The notes: generated by a model from the sequence alone, not told the origin. DNA of 64,000 bases from Sphingobacteriales bacterium (GCA_004144175.1 SEFT01000007.1:165614-229613), one strand, 5' to 3'; positions 26,301 through 37,210 are shown, numbered from the stretch's first letter. Program-made: numbers and translations.

Positions 26301-26624
26301 GATAACTATATTTCACTTCGTCCGAAGTTTACCCGCAACTGGCTTCATTTCGACATCTATGCATTTGCTGATGCCGGCATGATAGAGCTGAGCAGCCTGA
26401 ACCCTGCAAGCCCTGCCAATATATTGCCTACTACCAACTGGAGTGATATACGGTTTGATGCCGGCCTAGGTACTGCTATGACGATAAAGAAATGGTGGAT
26501 ATTCGATAAGGCAAGGCCGCTGACCGTTCGTTTCGATATGCCTGTATTTATCAACCGTCCGCCTGCGCTCGACCCTGATTATCTGAAATTCAGATGGGTA
26601 TTGGGTGTAAACAGGACATTCTAA
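23370..26624 (+). CDS. M1 metallopeptidase fused to an outer-membrane-type beta-barrel
   Basis: A 1084-residue exported protein (signal peptide ending ATAMG-Q). Residues about 45-560 form an M1 (gluzincin) aminopeptidase: an N-terminal strand domain, the zinc motif HEIAHNW near residue 380, the third ligand Glu in AAMDEGFTQF about 18 residues later, and a helical C-lobe ending WFDEWLETT. From about residue 650 the sequence changes to alternating aromatic strands with turns (YRMYIRPDLWWNKVDGIKAG, VHLNGNYL, LEVQLNSRMLDG), includes NMRGY at about 942-946 (compare the RGY/F loop of Omp85-type barrels), and ends in an aromatic terminal strand, VLGVNRTF. This suggests an outer-membrane-anchored peptidase; the barrel relationship is my inference. 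Confidence 0.85.
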   Translation: MRIILGAIAMVFVSATAMGQMDANYAGKQNLLYWKNRTPDGAYWQQDVYYKIDARIHEQKHTIDASETLEYVNNSPDTLYYVYFHLFQNAFVKGSHLHALEKEKGLKPKLGRYESEGLGTTVSKLKVDGADAKIELDNTIMKVYLPRPLLPGRKTTFTMDFKTYWDNGSTRRRMKMYDAWGFKHYNGVQWFPKICVYDRKFGWDTYQHLNKEFYGDFGYYDVSLNFPSNYIVEATGQLVNRKEVLPDTLRAKLDLKNFAKKPWNERPSEIIPYVADERKTWRFVASNVHDFAFTADPSYRLSTTYWNGIECVGIAQEPHASGWQNSAEYVSKIIKTFSEDIGMYQYPKMVAADAADGMEYPMITLDGGSDPGYRGLFVHEIAHNWFYGMVGSNETYRAAMDEGFTQFLTAWGLRKLEGDTVNATKPKGWLKRLYHEPTYILDRTVLNRYTADAMNKEELPLNTHSNDFHDALHHEGGYGMVYYKTASMLYNLQYTLGDSLFLAAMQHYFDQWRFAHPYFEDFRNSIIQYTKVDLNWFFDEWLETTKTADYRIGRIRKISGQDSFAINLHRKGQMQMPIDLTVTAKDGRQYSYHIPNTWFNKNTEAATLPKWYGWGKLHPSYSANVQVPSGIRHVQIDTSYRLADVNYTDNYRSRGLLRRAEAIKLRADGASFPTDRRSYRMYIRPDLWWNKVDGIKAGVHLNGNYLNKLHRFDATVWLNTHLLQGYDYTSFESEGWYDRYMPLNYTFNYYSPISRQLPKLEVQLNSRMLDGLWYHRGGLNWLATAQSSLSLYAQSMWRPVAYDLDYLLYRNEWSSVRGRPNNSVNAVFTHGYSYRRGAGMYTIGARAPFMTGNSAASFNYGYAEAEAINYSYLGKLEIRTRAYGRYGMGDQIPYESALYLAGANPEELMENKYTRSIGFIPDEWTTYGIDEVNHFQQGGGLNMRGYAGYLTADTRNGQVLSGYKARSGVAANVEVDIDNYISLRPKFTRNWLHFDIYAFADAGMIELSSLNPASPANILPTTNWSDIRFDAGLGTAMTIKKWWIFDKARPLTVRFDMPVFINRPPALDPDYLKFRWVLGVNRTF

Positions 26625-26643
26625 CAGGCATATCCATTGTTTT

Positions 26644-26683
26644 AACAAAGGGAGCATATCAATATGCTCCTTTGTTAATTTTT
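26644..26683 (+). terminator. Terminator after the M1-barrel gene
   Basis: A 15-bp stem (AACAAAGG, one bulged G, AGCATAT paired with ATATGCTCCTTTGTT) followed by AATTTTT, 20 bp past the stop. Confidence 0.8.
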
Positions 26684-26794
26684 AGCGCCTGCGTAGTGGT
26701 ATTAACGCTTGGTTTTCCCAATTCTTTACAGGTTTGAGCACGAATTTTACGGTAGAAATGTTGCCGTGTGCAACGTGTATAAAACGAACTGACT

Positions 26795-27682
26795 ATGAAC
26801 AAGCTAACGAGGATACTGATGGTAGTGATGGGATTGGCAATGGCGGCATTTATACTAAATGTATATACGCCTGTGCTGGAAAGCGTTAATGCAGCGCCTG
26901 CCAAGGATAAAGCGAAAAAGGGTAATGTACCTACAGGACAGATACAGATCGTGAACAAATGGGAGGTGCCGGATATACTGAAGGAAATATCGGGTATTGC
27001 CTGGATAGATAATAACCGTTTTGCCTGTGTGCAGGATGAAAAAGGGATCATTTTCATCTATAACACTTCCTCGGGCAAGATAGAGAGAGAGGTGTCTTTT
27101 GCAGGTGACGGCGACTTTGAAGATATAGTGCTGATAGGCAAAGTAGCATATATGCTTAGGTCGGACGGACATATATTTGAAGTGAACAATATTGACATAA
27201 CTAAGCCGCAAGTGCGCGAATATGAAACGCCGCTGACTACAAAGCAAAACATAGAGGGTCTGGCATATGATAAGAAGAATGAGCGCCTGCTGGCTACCGT
27301 AAAGGATAAAGAAACCGGCGACAACAGCTATAAAGGCATCTATGCATTCAGCCTATCGACAAAGAAAATGCAATCGGCACCTGTGTATAAGATAAAGATG
27401 GATGATCCGATGTTTGGCAAAGGCAAAAAGAAAAAAGGCGGTATGTTTCCATCGGCCATAGCCATACACCCGACCACAGGAAATATATATGTGCTGGAAG
27501 GACGTAACCCCAAGCTGCTGGTGATGAAACCCGATGGCAGCGTGCAAACCTTGTACACGATGAATAAGGATGATTTTGCACAAGCAGAGGGGCTTAGCTT
27601 TTCGCCCGACGGAAGACTCTTTATATCGAACGAAGGCGTGAAAGAAAGCGGAAATATACTGGCAGTGAAAACCGGCAACTAA
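26795..27682 (+). CDS. SdiA-regulated-like beta-propeller protein
   Basis: A 295-residue protein with an N-terminal signal or anchor helix (about 5-25, ILMVVMGLAMAAFILNVY). The rest is a repeated-strand propeller with motifs ISGIAWIDNNRFACVQDEKG, EDIVLIGKVAYMLRSDGHIF, EGLAYDKKNERLLA, GNIYVLEGRNPKLLVM and AEGLSFSPDGRLFISNEG. This matches the SdiA-regulated family (YjiK type), whose biochemical role is unsettled, though the fold is related to phytase-like propellers. It should face the periplasm. A Lys/Gly-rich insert (FGKGKKKKGG) lies near residue 210. The response regulator starts 11 bp after its stop, so it is probably in the same operon. Confidence 0.75.
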   Translation: MNKLTRILMVVMGLAMAAFILNVYTPVLESVNAAPAKDKAKKGNVPTGQIQIVNKWEVPDILKEISGIAWIDNNRFACVQDEKGIIFIYNTSSGKIEREVSFAGDGDFEDIVLIGKVAYMLRSDGHIFEVNNIDITKPQVREYETPLTTKQNIEGLAYDKKNERLLATVKDKETGDNSYKGIYAFSLSTKKMQSAPVYKIKMDDPMFGKGKKKKGGMFPSAIAIHPTTGNIYVLEGRNPKLLVMKPDGSVQTLYTMNKDDFAQAEGLSFSPDGRLFISNEGVKESGNILAVKTGN

Positions 27683-27693
27683 CCGTATAAAAC

Positions 27694-28380
27694 ATGAAAG
27701 TACTGGTAGTAGAAGACGAAGATGACCTGCGCGAGGTCATCATTCGTTCTTTACAGAAAGAAAACTTTGTAGTGGAAGCAGCAGCCGACTATGATACGGC
27801 TATGGAGAAGCTATATACCTACGAGTACGATTGCATCCTGCTCGACATTATGCTGCCGGGCGGTAGCGGCTTGAAGATACTGGAGCAGCTGAGGCAGGAG
27901 AAAGAGGAATATCATGTGATCATCATATCGGCAAAGGATTCGGTAGATGATAAAGTGAAAGGGCTGGACCTGGGCGCGGATGATTACCTCGTTAAGCCCT
28001 TCCACCTGGCTGAGTTGAGTGCCAGGGTGAAGTCGCTGGTAAGGCGGAAGAAGATGAATGGCGACAACATCATTCAGTTCAATAACCTGAGCATCGATAC
28101 TGTATCGAGATGTCTGCACGTATCGGGGCAGGAGGTGAGCCTCAACAGGAAAGAGTACGATGTACTCTTATACTTTGTACTCAATAAGAACAGGGTTATA
28201 AATAAGACATCGCTGGCCGAGCATGTGTGGGGCGACCATACAGACCAAAGCGACAATTACGAATTCATATACTCGCAGGTGAAAAACCTGCGGAAAAAAC
28301 TAAAAGACGCCGGTGCCGAGGCAGAGATACAGGCCATATACGGTATAGGCTATAAACTAACAGGCGTTGAAACTGCTTAA
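27694..28380 (+). CDS. OmpR-family response regulator
   Basis: A 228-residue two-component regulator. The receiver domain has the acidic pair EDEDD, phospho-acceptor Asp51 (LLDIMLP), the Ser in IIISAKDS and Lys101 in YLVKPFHLAEL. The C-terminal winged helix of OmpR/PhoB type follows (LSIDTVSRCLHVSGQEVSLN, RKEYDVLLYFVLNKNRVINK, then VKNLRKKLKDAGAE). Its last 14 bp overlap the kinase gene, indicating translational coupling. In related bacteria such systems beside PepSY-like genes often respond to metals or envelope stress, but the signal here is unknown. Confidence 0.93.
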   Translation: MKVLVVEDEDDLREVIIRSLQKENFVVEAAADYDTAMEKLYTYEYDCILLDIMLPGGSGLKILEQLRQEKEEYHVIIISAKDSVDDKVKGLDLGADDYLVKPFHLAELSARVKSLVRRKKMNGDNIIQFNNLSIDTVSRCLHVSGQEVSLNRKEYDVLLYFVLNKNRVINKTSLAEHVWGDHTDQSDNYEFIYSQVKNLRKKLKDAGAEAEIQAIYGIGYKLTGVETA

Positions 28381-29635
28381 CCATACATTGTCTTATCTGT
28401 CGGTAATACTGCTCTTCGTAATAGGATTGTGGGCGGGCATCTTTTATATCAACATGATAGATGAGATACACGATAGTATAGACGATGGACTTGATAACTC
28501 AAAGCAACTTATTATACGCAAGGCATTGGTAGATAGCCAAACACTTACAAAGCAATTCTTCCACGAACGCAACTACAAGGTAAAGGAGATAACAGCGCAG
28601 CAGGCAAAGGGCTATACGGACACGTATATAGACTCTACGCTGTTTATGGAAAATGAGCAGGACTATGAGCCTGTACGTATTCTTAAAACAGTATTCATGG
28701 CCGGCAATGGCCGGTATTATCAGCTCGATATTGTATCGTCGATGGTAGAGGAAGATGATCTCATCGAAGATCTTTTCTACGCTTTGCTATGGCTATACGG
28801 CATCATATTAGCAACCGTATTAGTAGTCAATAACCTCCTGCTCAGGAAGATATGGAAACCATTTTACCAGCTGCTCGATAAGCTGGGAAAATTCCGACTG
28901 GGTAGTAATGATAGCTTTCAGCCCCCTGCTACAAGGGTGCTGGAATTTAACCGGCTCAACGACTCGCTGGAGGCACTTATTGCGCATACCAAGGAAACCT
29001 ATGCAGGGCAGAAACAGTTCATTGAAAACGCTGCTCATGAGCTGCAGACACCATTGGCCGTTAGCATTAGTAAGCTGGAGTTACTAGCCGAAAATGAAGC
29101 TGCTACAGAAGAGCAACTAACGGAGATAGGTGCCGTAATGGAAACCTTGCAACGCATGAAAAGGCTCAATAAAAACCTGCTGCTGCTTGCAAAGATCGAA
29201 AGCGGACAGTTCCCTGAAGAGGAGTCTGTTTCTATTAATAATGTTGTAAAAGATGTTATTCCGATGTTGGAAGATATGGCGGCGCACAAAGGCGTAGAGA
29301 TGGCCATTGTTGAAGAAGCAGAGCTAGTCGTTAATATGAATCCTTCATTGGCCGAAGTGCTTGTGACCAATCTTATTAAAAATGCCATTGTGCATAATAC
29401 AGCGGGTGGGGTAGTTGATGTGGTGACAAATGCCAGCGGCTTTTCTGTTAAGAATACAGCCACGGGGCATGCCCTTGATGCCGGCCATATTTTTGAGCGC
29501 TTCTATAAGAACGGATCTTCTAAAAACACTACCGGCCTTGGGCTGGCTATCGTTAAGTCTATTGCTACCCACTACGGCTATACTGTGTCGTATAGTTATG
29601 CAAATGCGCACGTATTTATAGTGCAGATGAAGTAA
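28367..29635 (+). CDS. Sensor histidine kinase
   Basis: A 422-residue membrane kinase partner of the preceding regulator. Two membrane helices (about 8-27 and 137-158) enclose a ~110-residue periplasmic sensor with no family I recognise. The kinase core has the H-box ENAAHELQTPLAVSISKLEL (phospho-acceptor His224), N-box LVTNLIKNAIVHN, and FERFYKNGSSKNTTGLGLAI for the ATP lid. I place the start at TTG 28367, within the regulator's last codons: the next ATG falls after the first membrane helix and would remove it, and MKLLNHTLSYLSV is a normal membrane start. TTG initiation may lower kinase relative to regulator. Confidence 0.9.
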   Translation: MKLLNHTLSYLSVILLFVIGLWAGIFYINMIDEIHDSIDDGLDNSKQLIIRKALVDSQTLTKQFFHERNYKVKEITAQQAKGYTDTYIDSTLFMENEQDYEPVRILKTVFMAGNGRYYQLDIVSSMVEEDDLIEDLFYALLWLYGIILATVLVVNNLLLRKIWKPFYQLLDKLGKFRLGSNDSFQPPATRVLEFNRLNDSLEALIAHTKETYAGQKQFIENAAHELQTPLAVSISKLELLAENEAATEEQLTEIGAVMETLQRMKRLNKNLLLLAKIESGQFPEEESVSINNVVKDVIPMLEDMAAHKGVEMAIVEEAELVVNMNPSLAEVLVTNLIKNAIVHNTAGGVVDVVTNASGFSVKNTATGHALDAGHIFERFYKNGSSKNTTGLGLAIVKSIATHYGYTVSYSYANAHVFIVQMK

Positions 29636-29729
29636 AAAAATCGGCCTTATTCTGTCTTTCCCAAATCCTTCCTGTTTCGTGTTGCAGCTTTGTGTTATGA
29701 AGCAATTAAAACAAAAAACTGACAGGGCT

Positions 29730-30161
29730 ATGAAAAAACTAATTGTATTTCTGTGTATGGTACCGGTGGTAGCCATAGCACAACAGATCGATCGTGGTAA
29801 TGTACCATCAGTTGTCATTAATTCCTTTCAACAAAAATACCCCGGTGCATCAGATACCGAATGGGAAAAGGATAGCACTAACTACAAAGTGGAGTTTAAA
29901 GTAAAAAGTACAGAGCAAGAGGTTTGGTTTACGCCATCGGGCAGCATTGTAAAGCACGAAGAAGAGATAGCGGCAGCGGGCCTGCCGGAGGCCGTGAAAC
30001 AAGCATTGAAGGCAAACTTTTCATCTTACCGTGTAGACGAGGTGGAGCAGATAACAGAAGGCGCTGAAGTGTCTTATAAGATAGAGCTGGATAAGTTGAC
30101 AGGTGATCGTGAGGTGATATATACTGCTGCCGGAAAACTGCTGCAAAATGTGGAAGACTGA
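29730..30161 (+). CDS. Periplasmic PepSY-like (BLIP-type) protein
   Basis: A 143-residue exported protein with a signal peptide (MKKLIVFLCMVPVVAIAQQ). Two repeats of a PepSY-like/BLIP-type fold are visible: VPSVVINSFQQKYPGASDTE with WEKDSTNYKVEFKV, and LPEAVKQALKANFSSYRVDE with YKIELDKLTGDREVIYTAAG. In Bacteroidota this small domain is common beside two-component systems, and some are sensor accessories. An upstream in-frame ATG at 29697 and TTG at 29679 would put extra basic residues before the signal peptide, so ATG 29730 is preferred. Its 3' end overlaps the next gene by 14 bp. Confidence 0.8.
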   Translation: MKKLIVFLCMVPVVAIAQQIDRGNVPSVVINSFQQKYPGASDTEWEKDSTNYKVEFKVKSTEQEVWFTPSGSIVKHEEEIAAAGLPEAVKQALKANFSSYRVDEVEQITEGAEVSYKIELDKLTGDREVIYTAAGKLLQNVED

Positions 30162-30908
30162 ACTATGCCTTACCGTGTTGGCAGCTGCTACTATGTATAG
30201 CGCTGAAGCGCAGATAACGCCGCCCGGGCTGGGCGAGAATGAGAACGCTAACCTATGGGTAGCCGTAGGGCTGAAGGTGCCGCTGGGCGGTGCGGGTAGG
30301 TTTACATCTATGTCGTACATAGGGCTGGGGCGCGAAAGCTCCAGGGATGATTTCAACATCTTTGAGCGGCAGGGCATCATTACTCTGAATCAGGAAGTGT
30401 TCTATCATATTTTCGTCCCCACTGGCAGGTGTCGCTGGCGTTAAGCTACAGACGGCAAAATGAGTACGAAGACGAACGTCCGTACCCTGAAGCTGCAATA
30501 CCTTATAAGCAAGAGTTCCGGATATACAGTAGGCTCACACGCCGTTTTCAGGTACGCAGGGTGCAGCTGGGCGTTACGCTTAGGGAAGAGGCAAGAAGAT
30601 TCTATACACCTACGTTTGGCAATTGGGAAGAAAGCTGGCAGTTCCGCACGCGTACCAAAGTGCAGGCAGCGTATAAGCTGGGCAAGTCAGGGGATAAGTG
30701 CTTAATATTGGCCGCTGAGCCACTGTATTCTATCGCGAAAGAGAACGATGGCTGGGGAAGGTTACGGTATGATGAAACAAGGTTCAGCGCTTTTTATTCT
30801 TATACGCCACACTCAGGCCATGTTACCTATAGCGTAGGCTATATGAATGACCTGATCCGTAGGGATGTACACTATCTGTCGTTCGATGTGGTGTTTATTG
30901 GTGGATAG
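30148..30908 (+). pseudogene. DUF2490-like outer-membrane protein, frameshifted
   Basis: Two frames together make one exported protein. Frame one (30148-30444) gives a signal peptide (ending SAEAQ) and strands through EVFYHIF; frame two carries on with HWQVSLALSYRRQNEYEDER and ends FDVVFIGG at 30908. Adding one C to the CCCC at 30417-30420 restores a continuous read (HIFVPHWQVSLALSY), which has the aromatic, basic strand pattern of DUF2490 barrel proteins. Either the gene is disrupted, or a base was lost in assembly, or the tract slips. It overlaps the PepSY-like gene by 14 bp. The family name is from pattern and moderately sure. Confidence 0.7.
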
Positions 30909-30931
30909 CATCAGTGTTAATACTAAAAAAG

Positions 30932-30958
30932 AAAAGTCCCGCATGAAGCGGGACTTTT
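30932..30958. terminator. Bidirectional terminator
   Basis: Perfect 11-bp stem AAAAGTCCCGC / GCGGGACTTTT with loop ATGAA, flanked by an A run on the left, between convergent genes. Confidence 0.9.
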
Positions 30959-30983
30959 ACTATGGAGAAACTCTTTTTAAGAA

Positions 30984-32732
30984 TTAGTCTCTTCTCAGGT
31001 TAGGGAATGGAGGAGCTACGTTAGTAGGACCTTCTTCGCCTTGTGCTGCAGAGCGGAACATTACGCTGTTTGCATCACCTGCCTGACCGTATTGGAAGAT
31101 AAAGCGGTTGCGATCGATACCGTGTTTTTCGCTCATGTGAGTAATGATAGCGTTAACACGATCCCAAGAGCGCTGCTGTTGTGCTTTGCTAGCGTTACCT
31201 GCACCAGTGATCACCACTTTACAAGTTGGGTTAGCTTGCATTTGAGCTGCCAGTGTAGCCAGTTGGCTTTGCGCTGCAGGACGGATGCGAGAAGCATTGT
31301 TATCGAAAGTTACTGCACCACCCATGATGTTGCTGCAAGCAGCAGTTGTAGCAGTACCACAACCTTCTGGGCAAGGGCATTTACCAACACCGTCAGCATC
31401 TACCGGTTGACACTCAGTTGGAGTGATCAGTTGTTTATCACGATCATCAGGTACGCCGTCACCATCTGTATCCATTGGGCAACCGTGGCTGTCAACAGCT
31501 ACACCAGCAGGTGTACCAGGGCAACGATCGAATTGGTCAGTGATGCCATCGCCATCTGAATCAGGCAGAACCGGAGCAGGCAGCATCATATGACGTGGGT
31601 AGCTCAGTTCGTTGTAAGCGTGATCCAGTGGGTTCAGCCACCACAGTGGTGCTACGTGTGTACGTGCGTTACCGAGGTTGAAGTTAAGACCTACTGAGAA
31701 GTAGTTAACCGCATCAGCATTAGGCGACAGACCTGCACCAGCAAAACGGTGACCATCGATGCGGTCATCGCCCTGGCTGAACATCAGGCGGTCTTCAATT
31801 GCCAGGTTGATACGCTTGCTCAGACGGAACTGTGCACCGGCACCAAGGCTAGGTGTGAAAGCTATCAGCTTGTCGTCCAGTACAGTAGGGCGGTCAGCCA
31901 GTTCGCCAGCGCTTACTGCGTTAGTCTCGTAGCTGTCATCCATACCATCCTGCAGATTGCTGCGGAATTCATTTTTGTTGCTGCGACCAGGTGCAACCTG
32001 ACCTACTGCTCTGAAATCGTATGCCTGTGCAGCCGAAGTAGGCGCATCATCGCCGTTATTCAATGCATTGACACGTGTTTTGTAAGCCATCATACCCAGA
32101 CCCGCATAAGCATAAAGCGATACGCTTATTTTGGCTTTGTGGAAGCGGATGTTGTTAGTAGCTGCCATTACATCGAAGTTCAGGTGATGAGCTTCTGTGC
32201 GGTAGTTGCGTACAACCTCTCTGCCTGTAGTACCACCTGTACCTGCAACACTACGGTAGTCAACACCATTAGCAGTACCATTCCACGCTGCCTCGCGGCC
32301 TACGTACTCTGGTGTGCTTAGTGAGTAGTCCAGGCCTTTGCCCATACCATATATATACTGCAAGCGGGTAGACCATGTATAACCCCATGCTTTACGAACG
32401 TGCGCGTGGAAACCATAACCACCACCTTTCCAAAGCATTAGTGTGCTAACATCGCCCATGATGTTATAAAGACCTGCGCCTATACCTACTTCCCACATGT
32501 TGCGTGGCTTTGCAGGGAACGCATATTGATGATTCAGATACCTGCGGTGCTGATCCAGGCGGAAACCGGGAACATAGCTAGAATCCATAACATCGTAGCT
32601 TTCTCCACGATAAGTCATATCGCGGCTAGACCATTGTGCAGTTGTTTGAGTTCCACTCTCTTGAGCAAGAGCCGGAGTTGCGCCCATAGCGGTGCATAAC
32701 CCAGCCAGCAATAGGTACTTTTTGTTGACCAT
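30984..32732 (-). CDS. OmpA family protein with thrombospondin type 3 repeats
   Basis: A 582-residue outer-membrane protein with a signal peptide (MVNKKYLLLAGLCTAMGATP, cleaved after ALAQ). Residues about 50-400 are a beta-barrel with a VGIGAGLYNIMGDVS start and alternating strands. A calcium-binding TSP3 section follows (DSDGDGITDQFDRCPGTPAG, then DTDGDGVPDDRDKQ). The C-terminus, FDNNASRIRPAAQSQLATLA with VVITGAGNASKAQQQRSWDR, is an OmpA peptidoglycan-binding domain. The expected role is to tie the outer membrane to the cell wall. A Cys-rich CPCPEGCGTATTAAC stretch sits between the TSP3 and OmpA parts. Its strong promoter suggests an abundant envelope protein. Confidence 0.92.
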   Translation of the reverse strand: MVNKKYLLLAGLCTAMGATPALAQESGTQTTAQWSSRDMTYRGESYDVMDSSYVPGFRLDQHRRYLNHQYAFPAKPRNMWEVGIGAGLYNIMGDVSTLMLWKGGGYGFHAHVRKAWGYTWSTRLQYIYGMGKGLDYSLSTPEYVGREAAWNGTANGVDYRSVAGTGGTTGREVVRNYRTEAHHLNFDVMAATNNIRFHKAKISVSLYAYAGLGMMAYKTRVNALNNGDDAPTSAAQAYDFRAVGQVAPGRSNKNEFRSNLQDGMDDSYETNAVSAGELADRPTVLDDKLIAFTPSLGAGAQFRLSKRINLAIEDRLMFSQGDDRIDGHRFAGAGLSPNADAVNYFSVGLNFNLGNARTHVAPLWWLNPLDHAYNELSYPRHMMLPAPVLPDSDGDGITDQFDRCPGTPAGVAVDSHGCPMDTDGDGVPDDRDKQLITPTECQPVDADGVGKCPCPEGCGTATTAACSNIMGGAVTFDNNASRIRPAAQSQLATLAAQMQANPTCKVVITGAGNASKAQQQRSWDRVNAIITHMSEKHGIDRNRFIFQYGQAGDANSVMFRSAAQGEEGPTNVAPPFPNLRRD

Positions 32733-32756
32733 AACAGATTTGTTTATTTGAACAAT

Positions 32757-32785
32757 TTTGGTTAAACTTTTAAAAAGTAGATTTG
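32757..32785 (+). promoter_or_regulatory. Promoter reading toward the polyprenyl synthase gene
   Basis: TTTG (32757-32760), 17-nt spacer, TAGATTTG (32778-32785), an exact consensus match. The start near 32790 gives a leader of about 180 nt; the site overlaps the leader of the divergent OmpA gene. Confidence 0.6.
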
Positions 32786-32806
32786 GTTAAATTTTTCAAT
32801 ATGTGG

Positions 32807-32838
32807 CAAAGGTAAATTAGACCCTGCAAAAAAACAAA
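32807..32838 (-). promoter_or_regulatory. Promoter of the OmpA/TSP3 gene
   Basis: On the minus strand, TTTG (32838-32835), 20-nt spacer, TACCTTTG (32814-32807): an exact consensus match. Leader about 68 nt. Confidence 0.75.
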
Positions 32839-32968
32839 ACAACGCATAAAACAAAAAATCTCATCCTTATCTCTTTCCGACTATTCAAGTATTATGCCAA
32901 TCGATTACCTTTATCCTATGTTAGCATGACCGTGCAACCACGAATCATGATTACTCTTTTTGCTTTAA

Positions 32969-33931
32969 ATGGAACTTGTCAAACAGGTAATCGGGCCTGA
33001 GTTATCACTCTTCGAAAAGAAATTTGCAGATAATGTAAAGGGTACCAATCCTTTGCTCGATCGCATTATGCGCTTCATTATCAAAAGAAAAGGAAAGCAA
33101 ATGCGTCCTATGTTTGTTTTTCTTTCTGCAAAAATTGCTTCCGGCATTTTTGATGATACTTACCGCGCTGCATCGCTAATAGAGCTACTGCATACAGCAA
33201 CACTGGTACACGACGACGTTGTTGATAATGCGATGATTCGTAGAAATTTTTTCTCAATAAACGCGCTGTGGAAGAATAAAATTGCGGTACTCGTCGGCGA
33301 TTATTTATTGTCCAAGGGGTTATTATTATCTCTTGAGCACAATGATCACGAGATATTGAAGATAACATCGCGGGCTGTAAGAGAGATGAGCGAAGGAGAG
33401 CTACTGCAGATGGAGAAGGCAAGAAAGCTTGATATTAAAGAAGATATCTACTTCGAGATCATCCGGGCCAAGACGGCGTCGCTGCTATCGGCTGCCTGTT
33501 CGGCGGGTGCCTTTTCTGCCACTAAGGACCCGCAGGTAGCGGAGCATTTCCGCCTCTTTGGCGAGAAAGTAGGGATAGCCTTCCAGATAAAGGACGACCT
33601 GTTTGATTATGGACAGGATAATGTGGGTAAACCTACGGGCATCGACATCAAAGAAAAGAAGATGACTCTACCTTTAATATATACACTGCAAAACGCTGAT
33701 AAAGAGACGCGCCGCAAGATCATATATATAGTAAAGAACCAAAATACCGACCGCGCTAAGGTAGATGAGGTGATCAGGTATGTGCAGGCATCTGGCGGCA
33801 TCGAGTACGCAAGCCAAAAAATGGACGCCTACCGCAACGAAGCCATGGAGCTATTGAGGACCTATCCGGCCTCCCCTGCGCGAGATGCCATGGAGCAACT
33901 TGTTGATTACGTTATAGATAGAAAATACTAA
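32969..33931 (+). CDS. ispB: Long-chain polyprenyl diphosphate synthase
   Basis: A 320-residue all-helical prenyltransferase that chains isopentenyl diphosphate onto an allylic primer to make the side chain of menaquinone. The first aspartate-rich motif is VHDDVVDNAMIRRN and the second QIKDDLFDYG, with KGKQMRPMFVFLSAKI before the first and VGDYLLSKG after it, all in the standard places. Product length is not decided by these motifs; an octaprenyl-type product is likely because menaquinone is the Bacteroidota quinone. uvrA follows 62 bp downstream. The gene lacks a nearby promoter box and may use the site at 32757-32785. Confidence 0.93.
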   Translation: MELVKQVIGPELSLFEKKFADNVKGTNPLLDRIMRFIIKRKGKQMRPMFVFLSAKIASGIFDDTYRAASLIELLHTATLVHDDVVDNAMIRRNFFSINALWKNKIAVLVGDYLLSKGLLLSLEHNDHEILKITSRAVREMSEGELLQMEKARKLDIKEDIYFEIIRAKTASLLSAACSAGAFSATKDPQVAEHFRLFGEKVGIAFQIKDDLFDYGQDNVGKPTGIDIKEKKMTLPLIYTLQNADKETRRKIIYIVKNQNTDRAKVDEVIRYVQASGGIEYASQKMDAYRNEAMELLRTYPASPARDAMEQLVDYVIDRKY

Positions 33932-33993
33932 ACCCGGCCACCCGGCACAAGGGTTAGGAGCGCGGATTGTCGTAACTTGCGTTAGCAATTTTT

Positions 33994-36852
<2,859 letters not shown>

Positions 36853-36863
36853 CTTTAAAAAGC

Positions 36864-36889
36864 AAACCCGGATCATTTGATCCGGGTTT
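36864..36889. terminator. Terminator after uvrA
   Basis: Perfect 12-bp stem AAACCCGGATCA / TGATCCGGGTTT with a two-base loop, between uvrA and a convergent small gene. Confidence 0.88.
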
Positions 36890-36913
36890 ACTTTTCTCAA
36901 TGCATTCTATTTG

Positions 36914-37210
36914 TCAACTCGGGTTTTCTACCTCACTTATGTATCTTAATATACTAGCCATTCTGTCAAAATCAACATAGGTACAAGGCCTTTTAGGATT
37001 TGTAGCAAGGTTTTCAATTTCATCGATATCATCATGCAAAGAATAAACGAGGCTATGATGTTCTTCCGGATAGGTTATCCACCATCTGCTTGTAGGAATA
37101 AGTTTGTAGGCATCTTCTGAAACTTCAATATCTTCCGATGTTTCCATTTCAAGTTTATCTACTATTCGCAACAATGCTGATTTAATAAGGGTTTTATTTA
37201 TTTTTCTCAT
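36914..37210 (-). CDS. Small hypothetical protein
   Basis: A 98-residue cytoplasmic protein that I do not recognise. It starts MRKINKTLIKSALLRIVDKL, is acidic and rich in Glu/Asp in the first half (EMETSEDIEVSEDAYKL), has a tryptophan pair (SRWWITYPEEHHSL), and ends in a helix (FDRMASILRYISEVE). The DNA is more AT-rich than its neighbours, similar to the small gene at 2129-2428. It lies 41 bp downstream of the metalloprotease gene on the same strand and ends at a shared terminator, so it might be part of that transcript. No function can be given. Confidence 0.6.
   Translation of the reverse strand: MRKINKTLIKSALLRIVDKLEMETSEDIEVSEDAYKLIPTSRWWITYPEEHHSLVYSLHDDIDEIENLATNPKRPCTYVDFDRMASILRYISEVENPS

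Noticed and set aside
31041..32321. Two long open frames opposite the OmpA/TSP3 gene
   Set aside because: Antisense shadows of a conserved outer-membrane protein gene.
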